Below are positions 1 to 4,824 of a DNA stretch of 5,317 nucleotides, piece after piece (positions within the stretch are counted from its first letter, which is position 1; each line of letters starts with the position of its first letter). The position numbers were made by a program, and so were the translations under genes. The stretch comes from Chloroflexota bacterium (GTDB lineage Bacteria > Chloroflexota > Limnocylindria > Limnocylindrales > CSP1-4). The notes under the pieces were generated by a model. It was not told the DNA's origin and did no database searches. It saw only the letters and a program-made list of their open reading frames with translations. Location of the stretch: NCBI GenBank assembly GCA_003157175.1, contig PMIQ01000061.1:15431-20747 (forward strand). Reading direction: 5' to 3'.

Positions 1-975
1 GCTTCGGCGCCGCCCTCAGCCGTCGCCCCAAGCGCGACGCCCATCGACGACGACGACGAGTCCGGCGCCAGCTCCGAGCCCGGAGCCTCCTTCTCGCCCG
101 GGCCGACCGGGCTGCCGTTCGCTTCGGGCGTGCCCGGTTCGACCGCCGATCGCCTGCCCGGCGAGCCGGATCCCGTCATGACCCCCGGCGCGCTCAACGC
201 GACCGTTACGCAGGCGACCATCGAATCGACGATCTGCGTGTCGGGCTGGACGGCCACGATCCGTCCGCCGAGCAGCTACACGAGCGGCCTAAAGATCGAG
301 CAGATGGCCGAGTACGGCTACACGGATATCTCGAGCGCCGACTACGAAGAGGACCATCTGATCTCGCTGGAGCTCGGCGGGGCGCCGACCGATCCACGCA
401 ATCTCTGGCCCGAGCCCTACACGGCCAGCCTGTCCGACGGTCGGGCGACCGGCGCGCACACCAAGGACGGCTTCGAGACCAGGCTCAAGGACGAGGTCTG
501 CGCGGGGTCGATCTCGCTGGGTACGGCCCAATCCGAGATCGGCGACCACTGGGTCCACGCTTTCTACGGGATCGCCTTCACGCCCGACACGCCCGGCACG
601 CCGATCGCGGGGCCGTCGGCGACGCCTGGGGTGAGCGCCAGCCCGAGCTCGAGCGGCGGGCCGAGCGCTTCGTCGATCGCCGCCCTCCCGGTCCGCATCA
701 GCAGCCTGACGGCGTCGGTCAAGCACGGCGCCAACGCGATGCTGATCGCGGTCACCTCGCCCGGCGCCACGTGCAGCGCCAGCGTCACGTACGCTTCCGG
801 CGCGGTTTCGAGCGCGGCGGGCCTGGCGCCCGAGCGCACGGCCGCGTCGACGGGCAAGGTCTCCTGGACGTGGAAGGTGGGGACGAGCACGAAGCCGGGC
901 GCTTCCAACGCCACCGTGAGCTGCTGGCTCGGCGACCGCTCCGGCAGCGCGAGCAAGGCGTTCCGCGTCACGTAG
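1..975 (+). CDS. Secreted HNH-like nuclease-domain protein with C-terminal Ig-like domain, 5'-truncated by window edge
   Basis: The frame is open from base 1 to the TAG at 973-975 (324 residues visible), so the start lies outside the window; the GTG at 130 is internal and has no good ribosome site. Residues 1-58 are a Ser/Pro/Ala/Gly linker containing an acidic DDDDE run (16-20), coded by four GAC repeats. Residues about 60-190 form the recognisable domain: TPGALN, C79, IRPPSSY, then DYEEDHLISLELGG with D118-H119, N134 in NLWPEP, and H153-T-K155. That Asp-His...Asn...His layout is the HNH-type beta-beta-alpha-metal pattern seen in a family of small exported bacterial proteins usually annotated as HNH-like or hypothetical. 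A second Pro/Ser/Gly linker (195-226) leads to a beta-rich Ig-like domain (233-324) with C258 and C308, which could form a disulfide. Action outside the cytoplasm is inferred from linkers and cysteines; the signal peptide itself is not visible. Nuclease activity is not proven. Confidence 0.85.
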   Translation, partial: ASAPPSAVAPSATPIDDDDESGASSEPGASFSPGPTGLPFASGVPGSTADRLPGEPDPVMTPGALNATVTQATIESTICVSGWTATIRPPSSYTSGLKIEQMAEYGYTDISSADYEEDHLISLELGGAPTDPRNLWPEPYTASLSDGRATGAHTKDGFETRLKDEVCAGSISLGTAQSEIGDHWVHAFYGIAFTPDTPGTPIAGPSATPGVSASPSSSGGPSASSIAALPVRISSLTASVKHGANAMLIAVTSPGATCSASVTYASGAVSSAAGLAPERTAASTGKVSWTWKVGTSTKPGASNATVSCWLGDRSGSASKAFRVT

Positions 976-1079
976 GTCGGGACGATGCCTCGACCGGCCC
1001 GGGTGGCCGCGCGGCGCTCCGACGGCGCCCCGACGGCGGTGGTACTTGTATTGCCTGCGGCGGGAGCGCACCATGGAAC

Positions 1080-1125
1080 CCTGACCGACCCCGTGCGATG
1101 CCTCGGGTCGCGAGACTGCGTCAGG
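1080..1125 (+). promoter_or_regulatory. Predicted leader stem-loop upstream of the small gene
   Basis: CCTGAC (1080-1085) pairs with GTCAGG (1120-1125), and the directly adjoining CGACCC (1086-1091) pairs with GGGTCG (1105-1110). This gives 12 Watson-Crick pairs, continuous on the 5' side, with a 9-nt bulge (1111-1119) on the 3' side and a 13-nt loop (1092-1104). It ends 9 nt before the GGAAAGG ribosome site. A further CCGG-CAG-CCGG hairpin (1126-1136) could cover the first two bases of that site. It resembles no riboswitch class I can name. A regulatory role is inference from position and structure only. Confidence 0.4.
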
Positions 1126-1134
1126 CCGGCAGCC

Positions 1135-1141
1135 GGAAAGG
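1135..1141 (+). promoter_or_regulatory. Ribosome binding site that selects the GTG start at 1147
   Basis: GGAAAGG lies 5 nt before GTG 1147. The only alternative starts in frame, ATG 1180 and ATG 985, are not preceded by a purine-rich site, so this motif is the reason for choosing the GTG. Confidence 0.45.
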
Positions 1142-1146
1142 TCGCT

Positions 1147-1359
1147 GTGCTCGTTCCGTTCCCCCGCCTTCACCCCGGGATGCCTCACGGGCGTCCGGAG
1201 TCGGCGGATCGCGTCGAACGGCGGGCGATCGCAATCTGGCCTCGGCTTAACCATCGCGCTCTCCACCGCTGCCAGGGCAACCCCGGCCGCATCGCCGTCC
1301 AGATCGCCCACCGGACCAAGATGACGCCCAAGGCGATCGAGAAGCTGATCTCCGACTGA
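1147..1359 (+). CDS. Small hypothetical basic protein (70 aa)
   Basis: Not assigned to a family. From the GTG at 1147 the product has 70 residues, is rich in Arg and His, and ends in a segment that looks like genuine protein: AIAIWPRL, then GNPGRIAVQIAHRTKMTP and AIEKLISD. The last ~29 codons before the stop end in G or C almost without exception, the coding signature of this genome, whereas the first ~40 codons have more A/T third positions, so the true start may lie further downstream or the N-terminus may be poorly conserved. The tail could form two helices separated by the TKMTP turn, compatible with a small nucleic-acid-binding fold, but this is a guess. It stands between the HNH gene and the HAD gene on the same strand, 127 nt before the latter, with a GC-rich hairpin just after the stop. 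The antisense frame contains a hydrophobic stretch but lacks the codon signature and a ribosome site. Confidence 0.45.
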   Translation: MLVPFPRLHPGMPHGRPESADRVERRAIAIWPRLNHRALHRCQGNPGRIAVQIAHRTKMTPKAIEKLISD

Positions 1360-1373
1360 TCGCCGGGGGCGCG

Positions 1374-1392
1374 GCGGGCCGCTCGGCCCCGC
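1374..1392 (+). terminator. GC-rich hairpin after the small gene, weak terminator candidate
   Basis: GCGGGCC (1374-1380), a GCTC loop (1381-1384) and GGCCCCGC (1385-1392) form a 7-bp stem with one bulged C, 14 nt after the TGA of the small gene. No T run follows, so intrinsic termination in the classical sense is not supported; many high-GC bacteria do use hairpins of this kind. Confidence 0.3.
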
Positions 1393-1414
1393 GATGCCCC
1401 ATCGCCGGCTCGGG

Positions 1415-1420
1415 TACGAT
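1415..1420 (+). promoter_or_regulatory. Candidate -10 element for the HAD gene
   Basis: TACGAT matches the TANNNT -10 pattern and sits 66 nt before the HAD start. No -35 element can be seen at the usual distance. The surrounding GTACGATCT (1414-1422) recurs exactly, on the minus strand, at 4730-4738 upstream of another gene, which modestly supports a promoter role. Confidence 0.3.
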
Positions 1421-1486
1421 CTGGGAGCCCGGCCCGGGTTCGATGCCGGCCCAACCGCATCGCCCGCCGGCAACCCGTGAGGCTTC

Positions 1487-2164
1487 ATGGCGACTCAGAT
1501 CACCGCTGTCGCGTTCGACCTGGGCGGCGTCCTGATCGACTGGAACCCGCGCCACCTCTATCGCAAGCTCTTCGGCGGCGACGAGGCGGGCATGGAGCGG
1601 TTCCTGGCCGACGTTTGCGGTCCGGAGTGGAATGCCCGCCTCGACGCCGGCCTTCCCCTGGCCCGAGGCGTGGCCGAGCTGGTCGCGGCCCACCCCGACC
1701 AGGCCGAGCTCATCACCGCCTACGAGCTGCGCTGGCACGAGATGTTGGGCGGGGCATTCGAGGGGACGGTCGCGATCCTGCGCGAGCTGCGTTTTGCCGG
1801 CCTTCGAACGTACGCCCTGAGCAACTGGTCGGCCGAGACTTTCCCCGGAACGCGGCCGCTCTACCCGTTCCTGGAGGAGATGGACGGCATCCTTATCTCG
1901 GGCGAGGTCAGGGTCGGCAAGCCCGACCCGGCCATCTTCCGTCTCTTCCTGGCGCGCTTCGGCCTGACGGCGCAGAGCACCGTCTACGTCGACGACAACC
2001 AGCCGAACGTGACTGTGGCCGCCGAACTCGGGATGGTCGCGGTCCGGTTCACCGGCGCGCCTCAGCTGCGCTCGGATCTGCGGGGTCTGGGGCTGCCGCT
2101 CGGGGCGGAGCCGCCGGAAACGGCTGCTTTCGAGGCACCGGGAGTACCCTCTAGACATGAATGA
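1487..2164 (+). CDS. HAD-superfamily hydrolase (subfamily IA-like)
   Basis: The 225-residue product carries the HAD motifs in order. Motif I is FDLGGVL with nucleophile D11; motif II is LSNW with S112; motif III is K145 in GKPDP; motif IV is VDDNQPN with D169 and D170. Residues about 20-95 form the helical cap expected of subfamily I. Such enzymes form an aspartyl intermediate and hydrolyse phosphate esters or carbon-halogen bonds in the cytoplasm. The residue two after the nucleophile is Gly13 instead of the Asp typical of phosphatases, as in YihX-like and dehalogenase-like members, so the substrate class cannot be stated. The ATG at 1487 is preceded by GTGAGG (1477-1482) at 4 nt. The last ~25 residues are a Pro/Ala/Glu tail beyond the usual fold. 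The 3' end overlaps the next gene by 8 nt, suggesting cotranscription and translational coupling. Confidence 0.9.
   Translation: MATQITAVAFDLGGVLIDWNPRHLYRKLFGGDEAGMERFLADVCGPEWNARLDAGLPLARGVAELVAAHPDQAELITAYELRWHEMLGGAFEGTVAILRELRFAGLRTYALSNWSAETFPGTRPLYPFLEEMDGILISGEVRVGKPDPAIFRLFLARFGLTAQSTVYVDDNQPNVTVAAELGMVAVRFTGAPQLRSDLRGLGLPLGAEPPETAAFEAPGVPSRHE
2145..2150 (+). promoter_or_regulatory. Possible leaderless -10 element before the 2157 gene
   Basis: TACCCT fits TANNNT and ends 6 nt before ATG 2157, the spacing at which a transcript would begin at or near the start codon, as in leaderless genes of high-GC bacteria. The nearest Shine-Dalgarno-like run, GGGAG (2140-2144), is 12 nt from the ATG, which is long. 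A chance match inside the HAD coding sequence is equally possible. Confidence 0.2.
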
Positions 2165-2645
2165 GTCTGGAGAGAAACCTCACGACGGGGTCCTCGGCGT
2201 TCAGTTCGAGGCGGACGCCGCCATGGCCCTGGAGATGGCCGACCTGGCCGGCCGCTATGTCGATCGGGGGCGCGAGCACCAGGCGGCGCTCGACTTCTCC
2301 GATGCGAGCATCGAAGCCGCGGATGGGGTCGGCCTCCAGATGTACGAAGCCCTGCCCCGGGACGGCGGCGGCCCCTCGCTCGAAGAGCGCAGACATGCCC
2401 TGGCGTCCGAGCTGGGCGCCTACTTTGGCGAGACCTTCATAAAGAACCACGGCGGCCGGTGGGGGTGGGTGGCCGGGAGCGGCAACAGGGTCTTCGGGTT
2501 GCGCACGGACTCGGGGCTCTCCGCCTTTCCTCTTGGCAAGGCGAGGAAGCGTCTGCAACGCGCCGAAAACGAGAGCCTCAGTGCCCTCTATGCCTTCCTG
2601 TCGGGGTGGACGGAAACCCAGACGCGGCGGCGGGAGACGCGCTGA
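2157..2645 (+). CDS. Hypothetical protein (162 aa), cytoplasmic, function unknown
   Basis: I do not recognise the family with confidence. There is no signal peptide or membrane segment, so it is probably cytoplasmic. Residues 18-65 look helical and acidic (ADAAMALEMADLAGRY). The most family-like part is residues 84-104, with the pattern ELGAYFGE (85-92) followed by H98-G99-G100-R-W102. Residues 111-127 resemble paired beta strands (RVFGLR, LSAFPLGKA), and a helix at 140-151 (SLSALYAFLSGW) ends the domain before a charged tail rich in Arg and Thr. The ELGAYFGE...GG.W pattern resembles small DUF proteins that I can only name loosely (DUF3806-like is one possibility). The start codon lies within the last codons of the HAD gene (8-nt overlap), so the two are likely expressed together. 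ATG 2161 is in a different frame and gives only a shadow product. Confidence 0.75.
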   Translation: MNESGEKPHDGVLGVQFEADAAMALEMADLAGRYVDRGREHQAALDFSDASIEAADGVGLQMYEALPRDGGGPSLEERRHALASELGAYFGETFIKNHGGRWGWVAGSGNRVFGLRTDSGLSAFPLGKARKRLQRAENESLSALYAFLSGWTETQTRRRETR

Positions 2646-2669
2646 TCCGGGGGAGGATGGCGCAGCGCC

Positions 2670-2690
2670 CGAACTGCCGGGGCGGTTTCG
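2670..2690. terminator. Weak hairpin in the convergent gap
   Basis: The 116-bp gap between the converging genes ending at 2645 and 2762 contains CGAACTGC (2670-2677), loop CGGG and GCGG-T-TTCG (2682-2690), a stem of about 8 pairs including one G-T, with one bulged T. A second short hairpin, GGAGA with TCTCC, lies at 2701-2717. Neither has a long T run. Either could help end transcription from both sides, as the location suggests, but the sequence evidence is modest. Confidence 0.25.
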
Positions 2691-2761
2691 CCTGGCGACC
2701 GGAGACGCGCGATCTCCGCAGTCGAGCGCGCCCGGAGTCTCGCTGGGCGCCGATCGGGTAG

Positions 2762-3046
2762 TCAGACCTGCTCTTCCTGGACGTCGTACGCGAGAAGGGG
2801 CCCCGCCAGCCGGTGCGCGGCCTCGGCCCGTTTGACGAAGTCGACCCTCGAGGGCGCGTCCCACGTCGAGGTTGGGTCCTGGGCGGCGAGGGATTCGAGC
2901 ACGCGGTCCGCTTCCCGCAGCGCCGCCAGGTAGGGAGCGATGGCCTCGTCTTCGATGGCGACGATGGTCTGCGTGAGCGCGCGCTTGACAAAGGGGCGCA
3001 TCGCCGAGATCGCGGCTTGTCCCGCCACCGTGCGTGGTGCCGTCAT
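2762..3046 (-). CDS. Small helical hypothetical protein (94 aa), downstream of BrkB-like gene
   Basis: Unrecognised. The product begins MTAPRTVAGQAA and is predicted to be mainly alpha-helical: about residues 8-28 (with basic FVKRAL), a long helix 30-55 (AIEDEAIAPYLAALREADRVLESLA), a break at DPTSTWDAPS, and a final helix 66-88 ending in an acidic tail. No signal peptide or clear membrane segment is visible; helix 30-55 has alternating hydrophobic and acidic residues, as in a coiled-coil or bundle. An ATG 15 nt upstream (3061) is possible, but the GGAGGA site lies between the two ATGs and points to the inner one. The gene starts 33 nt after the membrane-protein gene on the same strand, so the two are probably one transcript and may work together; that partnership is inference. 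Confidence 0.7.
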   Translation of the reverse strand: MTAPRTVAGQAAISAMRPFVKRALTQTIVAIEDEAIAPYLAALREADRVLESLAAQDPTSTWDAPSRVDFVKRAEAAHRLAGPLLAYDVQEEQV

Positions 3047-3050
3047 GCTG

Positions 3051-3056
3051 TCCTCC
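3051..3056 (-). promoter_or_regulatory. Ribosome binding site that selects the start at 3046
   Basis: GGAGGA, read on the minus strand, is 4 nt before ATG 3046 and lies inside the alternative reading that would begin at ATG 3061. It therefore argues against the longer form. Confidence 0.75.
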
Positions 3057-3079
3057 GTCATTCAACGATGCTCTGCGAA

Positions 3080-4081
3080 TTAAGAGCCCGCAGCCCCTCG
3101 GGCCGCGCCACTCGCCGCTCCTGCGGCCACACGCGCGCCGGCGTCACGCGCGCCGGCGTCGTCCAGCCGGAGGCGCGTCCACGAAGCGCCGACCAGCACG
3201 ACCTGGAATGCCAGGTGCAGCCAGGCCAGGGCGGCGAACACGGCGGCAACGCCTCCAAACACCGACAGCGCGCCGGTGAGGAGTGGCGCGATGTAGACGA
3301 GCAGCTCGGTCAGGCAGGTCAAGACGAGCCCGGCGACGACGGCCGGCGGCCATAGAACGGACAACGGCACGTCCGTGTTCGGCACGACGCGATACATCAC
3401 GCCGACGGCCGTCACGACCACGATCGCCGTCACGAGCGGGAAGGCTACGGCTGCCAGCGCCCGTCCCGCGTCTCCTTCCGGCCCGGCTGTGAGCCCGGTG
3501 GTTACCGTCACCTGGATCGCGTAGATCGCGATCCCTGAGACGAGCCCGCCGACGAGCAGCAGAACCGAGACGAAGCTGCGGAGGATCCGATCGAATGCGC
3601 CACGGGCGGGGGTCCGGGCGAAGACCCGCGCGATCGCCTCGTCGAGCGCTCCGTAGAAGTGGCTCGTGCCCCACACCATGCCCGCCAGTCCGATGATGGA
3701 GAATGCGCCGGCGTGCGCCGCCACACTCGCGAACCCGTCCCTCGCGATCGGTGCCAGCGGGGCCAGCTGGCCGGTGAAGTCATCGAGGAGGCGCTGACGG
3801 TCCGACGGCGACGGAATCAGGTAGCCCAGGACGCCGACGCAGAAGAGCAGCCCCGTCAAGCCGGCGAACAGGGCGCTGTACGCCAGGCCCTCGGCGAGGA
3901 GGCTGCCCCCGGCGTCGTCGAAGACGGTGAAGATCGCCCGGATCCGGCGAACCGGCGACAGGTCGAGCATCGAGCCGAACAGCCGGCCGATGGGCCCCAA
4001 CCGAGCCCGGGGCTCACCTTTGCGTGCGTCCGTGACCCTGGGCTCGGATCCGGCGTCCGGACGCTGTCCAGGTGCGACCAT
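3080..4081 (-). CDS. YihY/BrkB family inner-membrane protein (333 aa)
   Basis: The product has a charged cytoplasmic N-terminus (1-60) and about six membrane helices near residues 66-90, 125-142, 168-192, 208-229, 242-265 and 272-300. Features of the YihY/BrkB (formerly 'RNase BN') family are the LAEGLAYSALFAGL first-helix region, the GTSHFYGALDEAIARVF segment after helix 2, and YRVVPNTDVPL (230-240) followed by a helix with WPPAVVAG. Length and topology are normal for the family, whose molecular role is still debated (transport or envelope function); the old ribonuclease assignment was wrong. The frame is open up to 4246, but a GAGGAG site 6 nt before ATG 4081 and the Pro/Arg-rich composition upstream support the shorter form. 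The C-terminus (307-333) is a low-complexity Ala/Gly/Arg tail with a DAGAR duplication. It probably shares a transcript with the 94-residue gene after it. Confidence 0.9.
   Translation of the reverse strand: MVAPGQRPDAGSEPRVTDARKGEPRARLGPIGRLFGSMLDLSPVRRIRAIFTVFDDAGGSLLAEGLAYSALFAGLTGLLFCVGVLGYLIPSPSDRQRLLDDFTGQLAPLAPIARDGFASVAAHAGAFSIIGLAGMVWGTSHFYGALDEAIARVFARTPARGAFDRILRSFVSVLLLVGGLVSGIAIYAIQVTVTTGLTAGPEGDAGRALAAVAFPLVTAIVVVTAVGVMYRVVPNTDVPLSVLWPPAVVAGLVLTCLTELLVYIAPLLTGALSVFGGVAAVFAALAWLHLAFQVVLVGASWTRLRLDDAGARDAGARVAAGAASGAARGAAGS
3130..3159. repeat. Perfect 15-bp tandem duplication in the BrkB-like C-terminal tail
   Basis: The 15-bp unit at 3130-3144 (CACGCGCGCCGGCGT on the plus strand) is repeated exactly at 3145-3159. 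It is in frame and gives DAGAR twice (residues 308-317) in the cytoplasmic tail. This looks like recent slippage and the copy number may vary between strains. Confidence 0.85.
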
Positions 4082-4087
4082 GCGCTG

Positions 4088-4093
4088 CTCCTC
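4088..4093 (-). promoter_or_regulatory. Ribosome binding site that selects the start at 4081
   Basis: GAGGAG on the minus strand, 6 nt before ATG 4081. It fixes the membrane-protein start within a frame that stays open a further 165 nt upstream. Confidence 0.75.
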
Positions 4094-4164
4094 GTCTTTT
4101 CGTGCCCGTTCCCTTGTGCTGCATTGTCGATCCGCTGCCACGATCTCCGCTCGGGAATTCGGCG

Positions 4165-4198
4165 GCGGGGATCGGCCGATAGGCGGGCGGGGATAGGC
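4165..4198. promoter_or_regulatory. Repeat and palindrome cluster upstream of the BrkB-like gene, possible operator
   Basis: Within the 180-bp gap 4082-4261, which contains no gene, GCGGGGAT occurs at 4165-4172 and 4187-4194 (22 bp apart, about two helical turns), GATAGGC occurs at 4178-4184 and 4192-4198, and a perfect 10-bp palindrome ATCGGCCGAT sits at 4171-4180. The cluster is 84-117 nt upstream of the start at 4081. Regularly spaced repeats plus a palindrome suggest a protein-binding site, but no known regulator motif is recognised and GC-rich DNA yields such repeats by chance. Confidence 0.25.
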
Positions 4199-4261
4199 TC
4201 TGGTGGGTGCCGCCATTGACGTGCGGTATAGCGAACCCGCGACCATGCTGACGGAAACCGC

Positions 4262-4693
4262 TCACGTGTGGTGAAAGAAGCCCTCGGCGAAGACGGTGTT
4301 CCCGTCCCGGGCCCGGCCCACGTAATCTCCGGTTTGCTGGCACGGGCCGCAGCTAAACGTGCCGAACTCGTCGCCGGGGCCGAAGTCGTCGGTGCCGATG
4401 TCCAGCTCGAACACCTGAAGCTCCTGGTTGCCGTCGAGCCGGGAGATGTCCAGGCGGACGTCGTCCTGGTTCGGGACGGTCAGGCTGTAGCCGACTTGGT
4501 CAGAGGTAAGTGTTGCGTCAGAGCCGGGGAGGCACGGCGCCAGGAAGTCAGTCGAGAAGCAGATCGTGCCGACCGTGCCCGGAGCCGCCGTGACAAAAGG
4601 ACGGGGCTGGGGCCCTACCAGGCGGGCCGCGAGAGTCCCAAAGATCGCCAAGAGCAAGACCGCGCCGACGGACTTGGCTGCGACACGCCACAT
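4262..4693 (-). CDS. Exported small protein with four cysteines (143 aa), function unknown
   Basis: No family recognised. The N-terminus MWRVAAKSVG is followed by a hydrophobic stretch (residues 9-26, AVLLLAIFGTLAARL), either a signal peptide or a single membrane anchor, then a Pro/Ala-rich spacer to about 40. The remaining ~100 residues look like a beta-rich extracytoplasmic domain, with alternating strands (YSLTVP, VRLDIS, ELQVFELDIG) and many Asp and Gly. Cysteines are C45, C54, C115 and C118; the last two form a CGPC motif, thioredoxin-like in sequence but without a thioredoxin fold around it, so disulfide or metal binding are both possible. A GTG at 4702 would add three residues, but it overlaps the GGAGG site (4706-4702) that serves ATG 4693 at 8 nt, so the ATG is chosen. 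The opposite strand has a long open frame here, but it lacks secretion features and has an Arg/Asp-rich composition typical of antisense shadows. Confidence 0.75.
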   Translation of the reverse strand: MWRVAAKSVGAVLLLAIFGTLAARLVGPQPRPFVTAAPGTVGTICFSTDFLAPCLPGSDATLTSDQVGYSLTVPNQDDVRLDISRLDGNQELQVFELDIGTDDFGPGDEFGTFSCGPCQQTGDYVGRARDGNTVFAEGFFHHT

Positions 4694-4731
4694 GCTTCCC
4701 ACCTCCGAGCAGCTGCGATGAACGCGACGAG

Positions 4732-4758
4732 ATCGTACTTCAGGCGCCGGGGCGTCAA
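4732..4758 (-). promoter_or_regulatory. Candidate promoter for the exported four-cysteine protein
   Basis: On the minus strand, TTGACG (4758-4753) and TACGAT (4737-4732) are separated by 15 bp, 38 nt before ATG 4693. The -35 match is 5 of 6 to TTGACA and the -10 fits TANNNT, but the spacer is shorter than the usual 16-18 bp. Confidence 0.4.
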
Positions 4759-4795
4759 GGCCCAGTTCGGGCTCGGGCAGCTGTCGGACAGCCGA

Positions 4796-4824
4796 CTGAC
4801 CGCAAGGCTCGCGAGGACCATACT
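4796..4824 (+). promoter_or_regulatory. Candidate promoter for the lipoprotein gene
   Basis: CTGACC (4796-4801) and CATACT (4819-4824) are 17 bp apart, each matching the sigma-70-type consensus at 4 of 6 positions. The -10 ends 29 nt before ATG 4854 and leaves room for the GAGGGAGG ribosome site. With the minus-strand promoter at 4732-4758, the 160-bp gap 4694-4853 appears to drive both genes divergently. Confidence 0.4.

Larger units (their letters stand above)
976..1146. other. Intergenic region with structured leader
   Basis: No convincing gene is present. The segment holds a slightly A/T-richer spot around 1043-1052, a three-codon start-stop (ATG GAA CCC TGA, 1073-1084) behind a GGGAG at 1062-1066, a long predicted stem-loop (1080-1125) and a Shine-Dalgarno site (1135-1141). 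A small GC hairpin (GGCGC 1013-1017 with GCGCC 1025-1029) lies 37 nt after the upstream stop but has no T run, so it is only a weak terminator candidate for the HNH gene. Confidence 0.5.

Noticed and set aside
1120..1146. Similarity of GTCAGGCCGGCAGCCGGAAAGG to the SRP RNA tip sequence
   Set aside because: The order of the GGAA and CAGG/AGCAGCC elements does not match the conserved SRP tip and the flanking helix is absent.
1430..1452. tRNA-like T arm (GGTTCGATGCC)
   Set aside because: The T-stem has mismatches at two of five positions and no acceptor stem, D arm or anticodon arm could be fitted around it.
289..1488. 399-residue minus-strand open frame across the HNH gene and small gene
   Set aside because: Its composition is dominated by Arg, Pro, Gly and Ala, as expected for an antisense frame of GC-rich coding DNA. 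The plus-strand frame carries recognisable HNH-like motifs.
1247..2158. 303-residue minus-strand open frame opposite the HAD gene
   Set aside because: The plus strand carries all four HAD motifs with good spacing and a ribosome site; the minus frame shows no known pattern.
4082..4246. N-terminal extension of the BrkB-like protein to a start at 4246
   Set aside because: The extension is Pro/Arg-rich, not typical of the family, and a strong Shine-Dalgarno site supports ATG 4081. The stretch also holds the repeat cluster.
4225..4253. TATACC (minus strand, 4230-4225) as a -10 for the BrkB-like gene
   Set aside because: No acceptable -35 is present at 16-18 bp, and the match is only four of six bases, so it was not listed as a feature.
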